Below are positions 8,802 through 16,245 of a DNA stretch of 64,000 nt, in pieces. Origin of the DNA: Streptomyces sp. DvalAA-43 (GTDB lineage Bacteria; Actinomycetota; Actinomycetes; Streptomycetales; Streptomycetaceae); NCBI RefSeq assembly GCF_900091725.1, contig NZ_FMBW01000094.1:1-64000 (forward strand), read 5' to 3'. A program made the translations under genes and the position numbers. The notes below the pieces were generated by a model. It was not told where the DNA came from. It was given only the letters and a program-made list of their open reading frames with translations, and ran no database searches. Position 1 is the first letter of the stretch; every line of letters starts with the position of its first letter.

Positions 8802-9587
8802 CTACTTCCCGGTCTCGCGCTCGTACGCCTTGAGCACCTCGTCCGTCGGGCCGTCCATCAGCAGCTCGCCCTTCTCCAGCCACAGCACCCGGTCACAGGT
8901 GTCCCTGATGGACTTGTTGCTGTGGCTGACCAGGAAGACGGTGCCGGCCTCCTTGCGGAGCTCCCTGATGCGCTTCTCGGAGCGGATCTGGAACTTGCGG
9001 TCGCCGGTCGCCAGCGCCTCGTCGATCATGAGGACGTCGTGGTTCTTCGCGGCGGCGATGGAGAAGCGCAGCCGCGCGGCCATGCCCGAGGAGTACGTAC
9101 GCATCGGCAGGGTGATGAAGTCGCCCTTCTCGTTGATGCCGGAGAAGTCGACGATGCCCTGGTAGCGCTCGCGGATCTCCTCGCGGGACATGCCCATCGC
9201 GAGACCGCCGAGCACCACGTTGCGCTCGCCGGTCAGATCGCTCATCAGCGCGGCGTTCACCCCGAGCAGCGACGGCTGCCCGTCGGTGTAGACCTTGCCG
9301 TGCTCGGTCGGCAGCAGACCGGCGATGGCCCGCAGCAGCGTCGACTTGCCGGAGCCGTTGGTCCCGATGAGGCCGATCGCCTCGCCCCGGTAGGCGGTGA
9401 AGGAGACACCGCGGACGGCGTGCACCTTGCGCACCCCGCGGGGCTCGCCCTTTCCCCGGCGCAGGATCCGGCTCAGCGCCGCGGTGGCGCTGCCCTTGCC
9501 GCCGCCCGCGCCGTTGACCCGGTACACGATGTGCACGTCGTCGGCGATGACGGTGGGGACACGTCCCTGAGTCTTGTCGTCAGCCAC
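8802..9587 (-). CDS. ABC exporter ATPase, polysaccharide/teichoic acid type (TagH/Wzt-like)
   Basis: A 261-aa ABC ATPase of the polysaccharide-export subfamily. The Walker A is GTNGSGKST, the signature is YSSGMAARL, the Walker B is VLMIDEAL, and the H-loop is FLVSHS. The NDVH..Y-type N-terminus and the MSREEI segment are typical of TagH/RfbE. There is no C-terminal carbohydrate-binding extension, so substrate may be recognised elsewhere. The GTG start overlaps the permease stop by 8 nt, so the two form one exporter. It follows the glycosyl- and phosphatidyltransferase genes on the same strand, which suggests export of their product. Confidence 0.88.
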   Translation of the reverse strand: MADDKTQGRVPTVIADDVHIVYRVNGAGGGKGSATAALSRILRRGKGEPRGVRKVHAVRGVSFTAYRGEAIGLIGTNGSGKSTLLRAIAGLLPTEHGKVYTDGQPSLLGVNAALMSDLTGERNVVLGGLAMGMSREEIRERYQGIVDFSGINEKGDFITLPMRTYSSGMAARLRFSIAAAKNHDVLMIDEALATGDRKFQIRSEKRIRELRKEAGTVFLVSHSNKSIRDTCDRVLWLEKGELLMDGPTDEVLKAYERETGK

Positions 9588-10509
9588 GGCCGTACCGTTC
9601 CTCTGCCTTCCAGAAGTACACGAAGCCCACGAGGCCCATGAGGACCGCCCAGGCGAGCGCCACGATCCAGACGTGCGCCGGCAGGTTCCCCGCGCCGTAC
9701 CCGTCGATCAGCGCGAAGCGGACCAGGTCCATGTAGATGGCCGCCGGGTTGTACTGGAGCAGATTGGCGATCCAGTCGGGCTTGTCCTTGAGCATCACCG
9801 GGATGGAGAACATGACGCCCGAGGCGTACATCCAGGTCCGCATGACGAACGGCATCAGCTGGGCGAGGTCCGGCGTCTTGCTGCCGAGCCTGGCCATGAT
9901 CAGCGCCAGGCCGGTGTTGAAGACGAACTGCATGACCAGCGCCGGAATGATCAGCAGCCAGGACAGGCCCGGGTAGCTGCCGAAGGCGATGGCCACGGCC
10001 GCGAGCACGATCATGGAGAACAGCAGCTGCTGGAGCTGCTGGAGCGAGAACGAAATGGGCAGCGAGGCACGCGGGAAGTGCAGGGCCCGGACCAGCCCCA
10101 GGTTGCCGGAGATGGCCCGCACGCCCGCCATCACCGAACTCTGGGTGAAGGTGAAGACGAAGACGCCGGTCACCAGGAACGGGATGAAGACCTCCTGGCT
10201 CATTCCCTTCCTGGTGCCCAGGATCAGCCCGAAGATCAGGTAGTAGACCAGCGCGTTGAGCAGCGGCGTGGCCACCTGCCAGAGCTGGCCGAGCTTCGCC
10301 TGGCTGTACTGGGCGGTCAGCTTGGCCCTGGAGAAGGCCATGATGAAGTGGCGCCGGCCCCAGAGCTGCCGGATGTACTCGAAGAGCCCCGGCCGGGCGC
10401 CGCTCACCGTCAGGCCGTACTTGGTGGCCAGCTCGGCCGGGCTGAGGCCGTCGTCGGCGGATGGTGAGGTGCTCAAGGCCACCGCACCATCATGGGTTGT
10501 GTCACTCAC
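9580..10509 (-). CDS. ABC-2 type exporter permease (TagG/Wzm-like)
   Basis: A 309-aa integral membrane protein of the ABC-2 family with about six hydrophobic segments, including LLNALVYYLIFGLILGTR, FIPFLVTGVFVFTF and LLFSMIVLAAVAI. The N-terminal cytoplasmic part has the motif FIMAFSRAKLTAQYSQAKLG, common in Wzm/TagG permeases just before the first membrane span. It starts with GTG and overlaps the ATPase gene by 8 nt. A 107-nt gap separates it from the glycosyltransferase gene, so it may have its own internal promoter while staying part of the block. Confidence 0.87.
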   Translation of the reverse strand: MSDTTHDGAVALSTSPSADDGLSPAELATKYGLTVSGARPGLFEYIRQLWGRRHFIMAFSRAKLTAQYSQAKLGQLWQVATPLLNALVYYLIFGLILGTRKGMSQEVFIPFLVTGVFVFTFTQSSVMAGVRAISGNLGLVRALHFPRASLPISFSLQQLQQLLFSMIVLAAVAIAFGSYPGLSWLLIIPALVMQFVFNTGLALIMARLGSKTPDLAQLMPFVMRTWMYASGVMFSIPVMLKDKPDWIANLLQYNPAAIYMDLVRFALIDGYGAGNLPAHVWIVALAWAVLMGLVGFVYFWKAEERYGRG

Positions 10510-10616
10510 CAGATGAAACTCTCGTATTCAAGATGCGCAGCCGGGCGCGGGCGCGGCTCGGAGCGGACAGGTCCCGTGGAGAAAACGTACGTCCCATGCT
10601 CTCAGAGGTGAGCCTC

Positions 10617-11489
10617 TCAGATCACGGGAGGTCGGCCCAGTCTGGTCAGCCGCCACACCGTGCGCCACTTCATCGGGCGGCGGGTACCGCACGGCGTGGA
10701 CCAGCCCTCCCGGAAGCCGCCGAGCCAGGCCTTCAGCGCCGGGCCCGAGGGCCTGCGGACCAGGGTCAGCAGCAGCCACACCCCGAGGTAGACGGGCACC
10801 AGGGGCGCGGGCAGATTGCGCCGGGCGAGCCAGACCCGGTTGCGGGCCACCATGCGGTGGTACACCGCGTGCCGCGAGGGGGCGGTCGTCGGGTGGTCGA
10901 GGACCAGGTCCGCGCGGTAGTCGATCAGCCAGCCGGCGTCCAGCGCCCGCCAGGCGAGATCGGTCTCCTCGTGTGCGTAGAAGAACTGGCCGGGCAGCGG
11001 CCCGACCTCGGCGATGACCTCGGTGCGTACGGCGTTGGCGCCGCCGAGGAAGGTCGTCACGCGTGAGGAGCGCATCGGATCGGCGGCACGCAGCCGCGGT
11101 ACGTGACGGCGCTGCGTCACCCCGGTGTCCGGGTCGGCGATGCGGAAGCTGATGATGCCCAGCTCGGGATCGGCCTCGAAGGCCTGCCGGCAGAGCTCGG
11201 CGGTGTCGGTGAGCGGGAGCAGCCCGTCGTCGTCGAGGAAGAGCAGGGCGTCCACGTCGGCGCCGGACGGGCCGAAGGCCTCGATCCCGACATTGCGGCC
11301 GCCGGGGATGCCCAGGTTCTCGGGCAGCTCGATCGTCCGCACCCCCGCCGGGACGTCCGGTACGGGGGCGCCGTTGCCGACGACCACCACCTCGATCCGG
11401 TCGCCGTCCTGCCGGGCGACCGAATCGAGGAGGGCGCGGAGCTCGTCAGGACGGTTGCCCATCGTGATGATGACCGCGCCGAGCTTCAT
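10617..11489 (-). CDS. GT2-family glycosyltransferase
   Basis: A 290-aa GT-A-fold inverting glycosyltransferase. It begins with KLGAVIITMGNRPDEL, carries the metal-binding cluster LLFLDDDGLL and the acceptor-side FFYAHEETDLAWRA, and ends in a basic, hydrophobic tail (YLGVWLLLTLVRRP) likely to touch the membrane. I start it at the ATG at 11489. A GTG at 11501 forms a GTGA overlap with the upstream stop and could be the true coupled start, adding four residues. Gene order suggests it decorates or extends the product of the CDP-alcohol phosphatidyltransferases. The sugar donor is unknown. Confidence 0.85.
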   Translation of the reverse strand: MKLGAVIITMGNRPDELRALLDSVARQDGDRIEVVVVGNGAPVPDVPAGVRTIELPENLGIPGGRNVGIEAFGPSGADVDALLFLDDDGLLPLTDTAELCRQAFEADPELGIISFRIADPDTGVTQRRHVPRLRAADPMRSSRVTTFLGGANAVRTEVIAEVGPLPGQFFYAHEETDLAWRALDAGWLIDYRADLVLDHPTTAPSRHAVYHRMVARNRVWLARRNLPAPLVPVYLGVWLLLTLVRRPSGPALKAWLGGFREGWSTPCGTRRPMKWRTVWRLTRLGRPPVI

Positions 11490-11497
11490 GGACGGGC

Positions 11498-12277
11498 TCA
11501 CTTCAGCCTGCTGGACGCCAGGATCGACACCAGGTGCAGGAGCGTCTGCAGCAGCGCGATGCCGGCCAGCACCGCGACCATGAGACGGCTGAAGAACAGG
11601 TCGTCGCGGACCGTGTCGAGGACGGCCGCCACCAGGATGACCAGTGACGCCTCGACCCCGAGGATCAGCCGGTGGAACTTGAGCGCGCCGGCGGCACGGC
11701 GGGCGAGCGCCATCCCGGACGAGCGCGGCTCCGAGGCGGCCTCCTTGACCGGCGGCAGCCCGCCCTGGTGGCGGGCGACCCCGACCAGGTCGGTCTCGGC
11801 CTTGATCAGGATGGCGCCGAGCGCCGCGAGCGTGCCCAGGAAGGCCCAGAGCCAGTCGATCCGTCCGGTGCCCCACAGGTCGGCGGCGCGCAGGCCGAAG
11901 CCGACCAGCACGGCCGCGTCGCAGAGGTACGCGCCGACCCGGTCCAGATAGACCCCGCCCAGCGAGAACTGCTTCTTCCAGCGGGCCACCTCGCCGTCGA
12001 CGCAGTCGAGCAGGAGGTAGAGCTGGACCATGAGCACCCCGAGCAGCGCACCGGGGATGCCCGGGACGAGCAGGGCCGGCGCGGAGAGCACTCCGGCGAC
12101 CGTCATCACGTAGGTCAGCTGGTTGGGGGTGACCTTGGTGTTCACCAGGTGCCGGTCGATGCGCAGCGAGATCTCGCGCATGTAGAGCCGACCAGCCCAG
12201 TGCTCACCGCTGCGCCGGTCCTTCACACCCGGGGGGTGCACGACCGGACGGAGTTCAGCTATGGATGGCTTTTGCAT
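11498..12277 (-). CDS. CDP-alcohol phosphatidyltransferase family membrane protein with altered motif
   Basis: A 259-aa polytopic membrane protein of the CDP-alcohol phosphotransferase family, which moves a phospho-alcohol from CMP to an acceptor alcohol. The signature reads D91xxD94G95xxA98R99, then G108xxxD112. The fourth Asp, expected at 116 and regarded as the catalytic base in this family, is Ala (codon GCG). Hydrophobic spans surround the motif and continue at the C-terminus. The N-terminus (KVTPNQLTYVMTVAG) is typical of the first membrane helix. Its start lies inside the dehydrogenase gene (23-nt overlap). Catalytic competence is therefore uncertain. Confidence 0.85.
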   Translation of the reverse strand: MQKPSIAELRPVVHPPGVKDRRSGEHWAGRLYMREISLRIDRHLVNTKVTPNQLTYVMTVAGVLSAPALLVPGIPGALLGVLMVQLYLLLDCVDGEVARWKKQFSLGGVYLDRVGAYLCDAAVLVGFGLRAADLWGTGRIDWLWAFLGTLAALGAILIKAETDLVGVARHQGGLPPVKEAASEPRSSGMALARRAAGALKFHRLILGVEASLVILVAAVLDTVRDDLFFSRLMVAVLAGIALLQTLLHLVSILASSRLK

Positions 12278-13316
12278 AGTCGGCGTACGCGTCCCTGATC
12301 TGGTCGGTGGACAGGTTGAGGTGTTCCAGGATCGTGAAGCGCCCCGGACGGGTCTGCGGGGCGTAGTCGACGGCCTGGACGAATTCGTCGGCGGTGAAGC
12401 CGATCTCTTCGGGCATGACCGGAAGGCCGTGCCGGCGCAGGGTGGCCGCCATGAGCAGCGACTCCTCGCGCGCGCCGCGCAAATGCATGGCGAAGCAGGC
12501 GCCGAGGCCGACCTGCTCGCCGTGGCTGGCCGCGCGCCTGGGGTGCAGCAGATCGAAGGCGTGGTTGATCTCGTGGCAGGCGCCCGAGGCCGGCCGGGAG
12601 TCCCCGGCGACGGACATCGAGATGCCGGTCAGTACGAGGCCCTCGGCGAGCACCTTGAGGAAGGCGTCGTCGCCGATCCCGCCGGGATGCCGCAGCACGG
12701 CCTCGCCGGCCTGCCGGGCCATGGCCGCGGCGAGTCCGTCGATCTCCTCGCCGTTGACCTCGTGGGCGAGTTCCCAGTCGGCCACGCAGGAGATGTTGGA
12801 GACCGCGTCGCCGATGCCGGAGCGGACGAAGCGGGCCGGTGCCTGGCGGACTATGTCGAGGTCGATGACCACGGCGATCGGGGTGGGGACCCCGTAGGAG
12901 CCCCGGCCGTTGTCGTTGTCGAGCGTCGCGACGGGTGAGCAGAGGCCGTCGTGGGCGAGGTTCGTCGCCACCGCGACCATGGGCAGCCCGACCCGCGCGG
13001 CCGCGTACTTCGCCACGTCGACGATCTTGCCGCCGCCGAGGCCGACCACGGCGTCGTACCGGTTGCCCTTGATCTCGTCGGCCAGCTTGACCGCCGAGTC
13101 GAGGGTGCCGTCGGTCACCGGGTACCAGTGGGCGCCGGGCAGCGCGGGGGTCAGCCGCTCGCGCAGCGCGCGCCCCGAGCCGTCGCTGATCGCGACGGCG
13201 AGCTTGCCGGAGGCGGAGATCCGCTGGTCGGCGAGGAGGCCGGCCAGATCGTCCAGGGCGCCGCGACGGATGTCGACGACGACCGGGGACGGAATCAGCC
13301 GGGTCAGTACTGGCAC
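12255..13316 (-). CDS. sn-Glycerol-1-phosphate dehydrogenase-type (EgsA/AraM) iron-containing alcohol dehydrogenase
   Basis: A 353-aa NAD(P)-dependent dehydrogenase of the glycerol-1-phosphate dehydrogenase branch of the Fe-ADH/DHQ-synthase superfamily. That branch reduces dihydroxyacetone phosphate to sn-glycerol 1-phosphate. Evidence is LGGGKIVDVAK (residues 93-103), VATNLAHDGLCSP, RSGIGDAVSNI with D170, DWELAHEVNGEE, SRPASGACHEINHAFD with H248 and H252, and ASHGEQVG with H265. D170, one of H248/H252, and H265 match the metal-ligand pattern. These blocks look more like archaeal EgsA than generic alcohol dehydrogenases. It starts with GTG and overlaps the nucleotidyltransferase by 13 nt. The substrate could instead be another polyol phosphate. 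Confidence 0.82.
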   Translation of the reverse strand: MPVLTRLIPSPVVVDIRRGALDDLAGLLADQRISASGKLAVAISDGSGRALRERLTPALPGAHWYPVTDGTLDSAVKLADEIKGNRYDAVVGLGGGKIVDVAKYAAARVGLPMVAVATNLAHDGLCSPVATLDNDNGRGSYGVPTPIAVVIDLDIVRQAPARFVRSGIGDAVSNISCVADWELAHEVNGEEIDGLAAAMARQAGEAVLRHPGGIGDDAFLKVLAEGLVLTGISMSVAGDSRPASGACHEINHAFDLLHPRRAASHGEQVGLGACFAMHLRGAREESLLMAATLRRHGLPVMPEEIGFTADEFVQAVDYAPQTRPGRFTILEHLNLSTDQIRDAYADYAKAIHS

Positions 13317-14041
13317 GCGATCTCACGGCCCTTCGCGAGGTCGTCGTGGTTGTCGATCTCCACCCACGTCACTTCGCCGATGGGGGCCACGTCGACGGTG
13401 AAGCCACGGTTCACCAGCTCCTGGTAGCCGTCCTCGTAGTAGAGGTCGGGGTCGCGCTCGAAGGTCGCCTTCAGGGCGTCCGCGAGCTCCTCGGCGGCCT
13501 CGGGCTCGATGAGGGTGACACCGATGTACTCACCGGTGGCGGTGGCCGGGTCCATCAGCTTGGTGATGTGCCGCACGCCCTTGCCGTCCTCGGCGACGAC
13601 CTTCATCTCCTCGTCGGCGAGGTGCTTCACCGTGTCGAGGGCGAGGATGATCCTCCGGCCGTCGCCCCGGGCCGCGAGCAGGGTCTTCTCGACGGAGACC
13701 GGGTGCACGGTGTCGCCGTTGGCGAGGATGACGCCGCGTCCCAGGACCTCACGGGCGCACCACAGGGAGTAGGCGTTGTTCCACTCCTCGGCCTTGTCGT
13801 TGTCGATCAGGGTGAGGGTGACGCCGTACTCCGCCTCCAGCTCGGCCTTGCGGGCGTACACGGCTTCCTTGCGGTAGCCGACGACGACGGCGACCTCGGT
13901 GAGACCGATCTCCGCGAAGTTGGCCAGCGTGAGGTCCAGCACCGTCTTCTCGCCGTCGACAGGCACGAGCGCCTTCGGAAGCGTGTCGGTGTGGGGGCGC
14001 AGACGCCGTCCTGCACCGGCTGCCAGTACGAGGCCGATCAT
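13304..14041 (-). CDS. Sugar/polyol-phosphate nucleotidyltransferase (phosphocholine/inositol-phosphate cytidylyltransferase-like)
   Basis: A 245-aa nucleotidyltransferase with the GT-A-like fold. The N-terminal signature is GLVLAAGAGRRLRPHT, with PKALVPV after it, and the metal and nucleotide segment is ILANGDTVHP. WNNAYSLWCAREVL and WVEIDNHDDL resemble LicC-type phosphocholine and myo-inositol-1-phosphate cytidylyltransferases. Together with a G1P dehydrogenase and CDP-alcohol transferases, it probably makes a CDP-activated polyol, but the nucleotide is inferred from context only. Its ATG overlaps the upstream stop by ATGA, and its end overlaps the dehydrogenase start by 13 nt. Confidence 0.82.
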   Translation of the reverse strand: MIGLVLAAGAGRRLRPHTDTLPKALVPVDGEKTVLDLTLANFAEIGLTEVAVVVGYRKEAVYARKAELEAEYGVTLTLIDNDKAEEWNNAYSLWCAREVLGRGVILANGDTVHPVSVEKTLLAARGDGRRIILALDTVKHLADEEMKVVAEDGKGVRHITKLMDPATATGEYIGVTLIEPEAAEELADALKATFERDPDLYYEDGYQELVNRGFTVDVAPIGEVTWVEIDNHDDLAKGREIACQY

Positions 14042-15864
14042 GCGGTTTCTCCTTCGTCGTGAACGGCGGGTGCTCCGGAGGACACCCAGAAGCGGATGGA
14101 CTCCACGAGCACCACCAGTGCCACTGCCACAGCGACTGTGGTGAGCGCCACGGTGAAAGCCGCGTGCCGGGTGAATACGGCGGCGAGTACGGCCACCACC
14201 AGGGTGCGGCCCTCGTGCCCGCCGATCGTCCGCACCAGCCACTGGGGCGGCGCGCCGGTGCCGCCGCGAATGCGGTACACCGTGTCGTAGTGATGGTAGG
14301 CGACGGCCGAGACCAGCCCGAAGGCCGCGGGAAGAGCCCCCTGCACATCGCTGCGGGCGGCCAGGACGAGGACGGTGCAGTACTCCGCCGCCCTGAACGC
14401 CGGGGGTACGAGCCAGTCGAGGGCCCCCTTGAGCGGGCGGGAGACCGCCATGCCGGACAGCATCGCGTAGACCACCGCGGCCAGGATGGTGTGCCAGCTG
14501 CCGAAGGGCTGCGAGAGCGCGGAGGCGATCATGAGCACCCCGGCGAGCAGGGCCGTGGCCGGGGCGCTCCAGCTGCCGCCGAGCCGGGGCCCGGCCACCG
14601 AGACGAACTGGGCGATCGGTCCGGAGTCGGCCAGCTCGGCGAGTGCGCGGGCGGCGCGGTCGGTGCGCTCGGCCTTGCGGGTCAGCGAGCGCAGCAGGCG
14701 GCCGGCGGTGGTGTAGCAGGCGGCGAAGGCACAGCCGATGAGCAGGGCGTAGAAGACGGTCCGGGGCGTGGTGACCGCGGTCAGTACCGCGATCATCGCC
14801 CAGCGCTCGCCGATCGGCAGCACGATCATCCGGCGCAGCCAGACGGTCCAGCCGACGCTGTCGAGCCGGTCGGAGAGTGCTGCCGTGGGGCTCGAATTGG
14901 CCACCGCGTCGTGGTTGGCCTCGTTGAACGAGAAGTCGATGACGTGCCGGCAGGCCTGGAGCACCATCGCGCCGAGGGCGAGCGCCCATACGTCGTCACC
15001 GCCGCGGGCGGCGCCGAGCGCGAGACCCGCGTAGTACGCGTACTCCTTGGCCCGGTCGAAGGTCGCGTCCAGCCAGGCGCCCATCGTCGAGTACTGCAGC
15101 GAGTAGCGGGCGAGCTGCCCGTCGGTGCAGTCCAGGACGAAGGAGAAGAGGAGCAGCAGTCCGGCGGCGATGTAGCCGCCGCGGGTGCCGGTCGCCGCGC
15201 TGCCGGCCGCGATCAGCGCGGTCAGCAGGGAGGCGGTGGTGACCTGGTTCGGCGTGAGGCCGCGGCGGGCGCACCAGCGGGCGATGTAGCGGGAGTACGG
15301 GCTGATGAAGAACGTGGTGAAGAAGCCGTCGTGGGCCTTCACGGCACTGCGCAGCCGCACCGCCTCGTCGTCGACCGCGTCACGGGCGCCGTGTGCCGCT
15401 TCGCGCTCCGGCTCGTCGACCGGCACGGCCGCGACCAGCGAGCCCAGCTCGGGGCGCTGCACGGCGGTGCCCCCGGCGTCCATGGTGACGGCGAGACGGC
15501 CCGGCAGGGTGCGGTCGGCGACCGGTACGGCGGACGTGCCCGTGGGGGCGCCCGCGCCGACGGCCTCGGCCGTTGCGTCCAGGGCCGAGACGAGCGCGGG
15601 GCGCGCCTCCGGCTGCGCGGTGAGCGCGCCGGGCACGGTGGCGGCGGGGAAGCGGGGGTCGGTCAGTCCGAGCCGGAGAGCGTGGACATGGCCGACGAAA
15701 CGGGGATCGACCAGTGCGACGCGGCGGTCGGCGGGGACGGCCGAGAGCAGCCGTGCGGCCTCGGCCGCATCGGCGGCGACCTGTACGTCGAAGCCCAGTG
15801 ACCGCAGATCGTCCGTGAGCGACGACCCGGGTACGAGTGCACCGGTGAGGATGGCGGTCGACAG
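14038..15864 (-). CDS. Large CDP-alcohol phosphatidyltransferase (DUF5941-like), apparent CTG start
   Basis: A 608-aa membrane protein when started at CTG 15864. The open frame continues 76 codons upstream of the first GTG (15636) without any ATG, GTG or TTG. That extension reads as real protein (LTDDLRSLGFDVQ, DRRVALVDPRFVGH), and CTG has AAGGAG 9 nt upstream. After a roughly 170-residue soluble N-terminal part comes the family motif, complete here: D245xxD248GxxAR, G262xxxD266xxxD270. Many hydrophobic spans follow. I recall Streptomyces proteins labelled DUF5941 with this layout. It is the first gene of the block and overlaps the nucleotidyltransferase by ATGA. Substrate unknown. Confidence 0.78.
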   Translation of the reverse strand: MSTAILTGALVPGSSLTDDLRSLGFDVQVAADAAEAARLLSAVPADRRVALVDPRFVGHVHALRLGLTDPRFPAATVPGALTAQPEARPALVSALDATAEAVGAGAPTGTSAVPVADRTLPGRLAVTMDAGGTAVQRPELGSLVAAVPVDEPEREAAHGARDAVDDEAVRLRSAVKAHDGFFTTFFISPYSRYIARWCARRGLTPNQVTTASLLTALIAAGSAATGTRGGYIAAGLLLLFSFVLDCTDGQLARYSLQYSTMGAWLDATFDRAKEYAYYAGLALGAARGGDDVWALALGAMVLQACRHVIDFSFNEANHDAVANSSPTAALSDRLDSVGWTVWLRRMIVLPIGERWAMIAVLTAVTTPRTVFYALLIGCAFAACYTTAGRLLRSLTRKAERTDRAARALAELADSGPIAQFVSVAGPRLGGSWSAPATALLAGVLMIASALSQPFGSWHTILAAVVYAMLSGMAVSRPLKGALDWLVPPAFRAAEYCTVLVLAARSDVQGALPAAFGLVSAVAYHHYDTVYRIRGGTGAPPQWLVRTIGGHEGRTLVVAVLAAVFTRHAAFTVALTTVAVAVALVVLVESIRFWVSSGAPAVHDEGETA

Positions 15865-16245
15865 ACGAACTCACTCCTTGGTGCTGACGGGTTCGGCGCG
15901 CGGCAAAGTGGCCCGGATGCGGGCCGGCGGCACGTCGGCAGAGGCTATCGGATGAACGGAAGCGCGAGTTCACCGACCGTTTGCGCCCTGTTCGGGGTGG
16001 ACCGGCATCATGCGACGCCGTCCGCGATCATCATCGTCGATCGTCACCTCACCTGACAAAACGCGAGGGTGCCGCCCCGCTCCCTCGCACCGCGCCACCG
16101 CCCTGACCTGCAAGCATTTCCGCAGGTCAGGGCAGATGACAACGGTGTTCAGTCCCGTGTTGCCGGATACCCCCCACCCGTAGTTGACTGGCTGTGCCCG
16201 GGGCGACCGCGTCCGGGACCGCGAGACGACCGGGAGGCGTTCCCC
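15865..16245. promoter_or_regulatory. Divergent intergenic region between the CDP-alcohol block and the CDF transporter
   Basis: These 381 nt separate the minus-strand surface-polymer block from the plus-strand metal transporter, so promoters for both should lie here. On the plus strand the region holds a 12-bp perfect inverted repeat (16100-16133) and a TTGACT hexamer at 16184-16189 with no clear -10 partner. No credible small gene was seen. The AAGGAG serving the CTG start lies at its left edge. Confidence 0.5.
16100..16133. repeat. 12-bp inverted repeat with 10-nt spacer, candidate operator or RNA hairpin
   Basis: GCCCTGACCTGC (16100-16111) is followed after AAGCATTTCC by its exact reverse complement (16122-16133). 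It lies about 112 nt upstream of the CDF transporter start. No gene ends here on either strand, so a simple terminator role is unlikely. A repressor site or a 5'-leader hairpin for the transporter is more plausible. Confidence 0.5.

Noticed and set aside
16140..16245. A promoter for the CDF transporter built on TTGACT at 16184-16189.
   Set aside because: No acceptable -10 hexamer at 16-19 nt spacing was found, so I only mention the hexamer.
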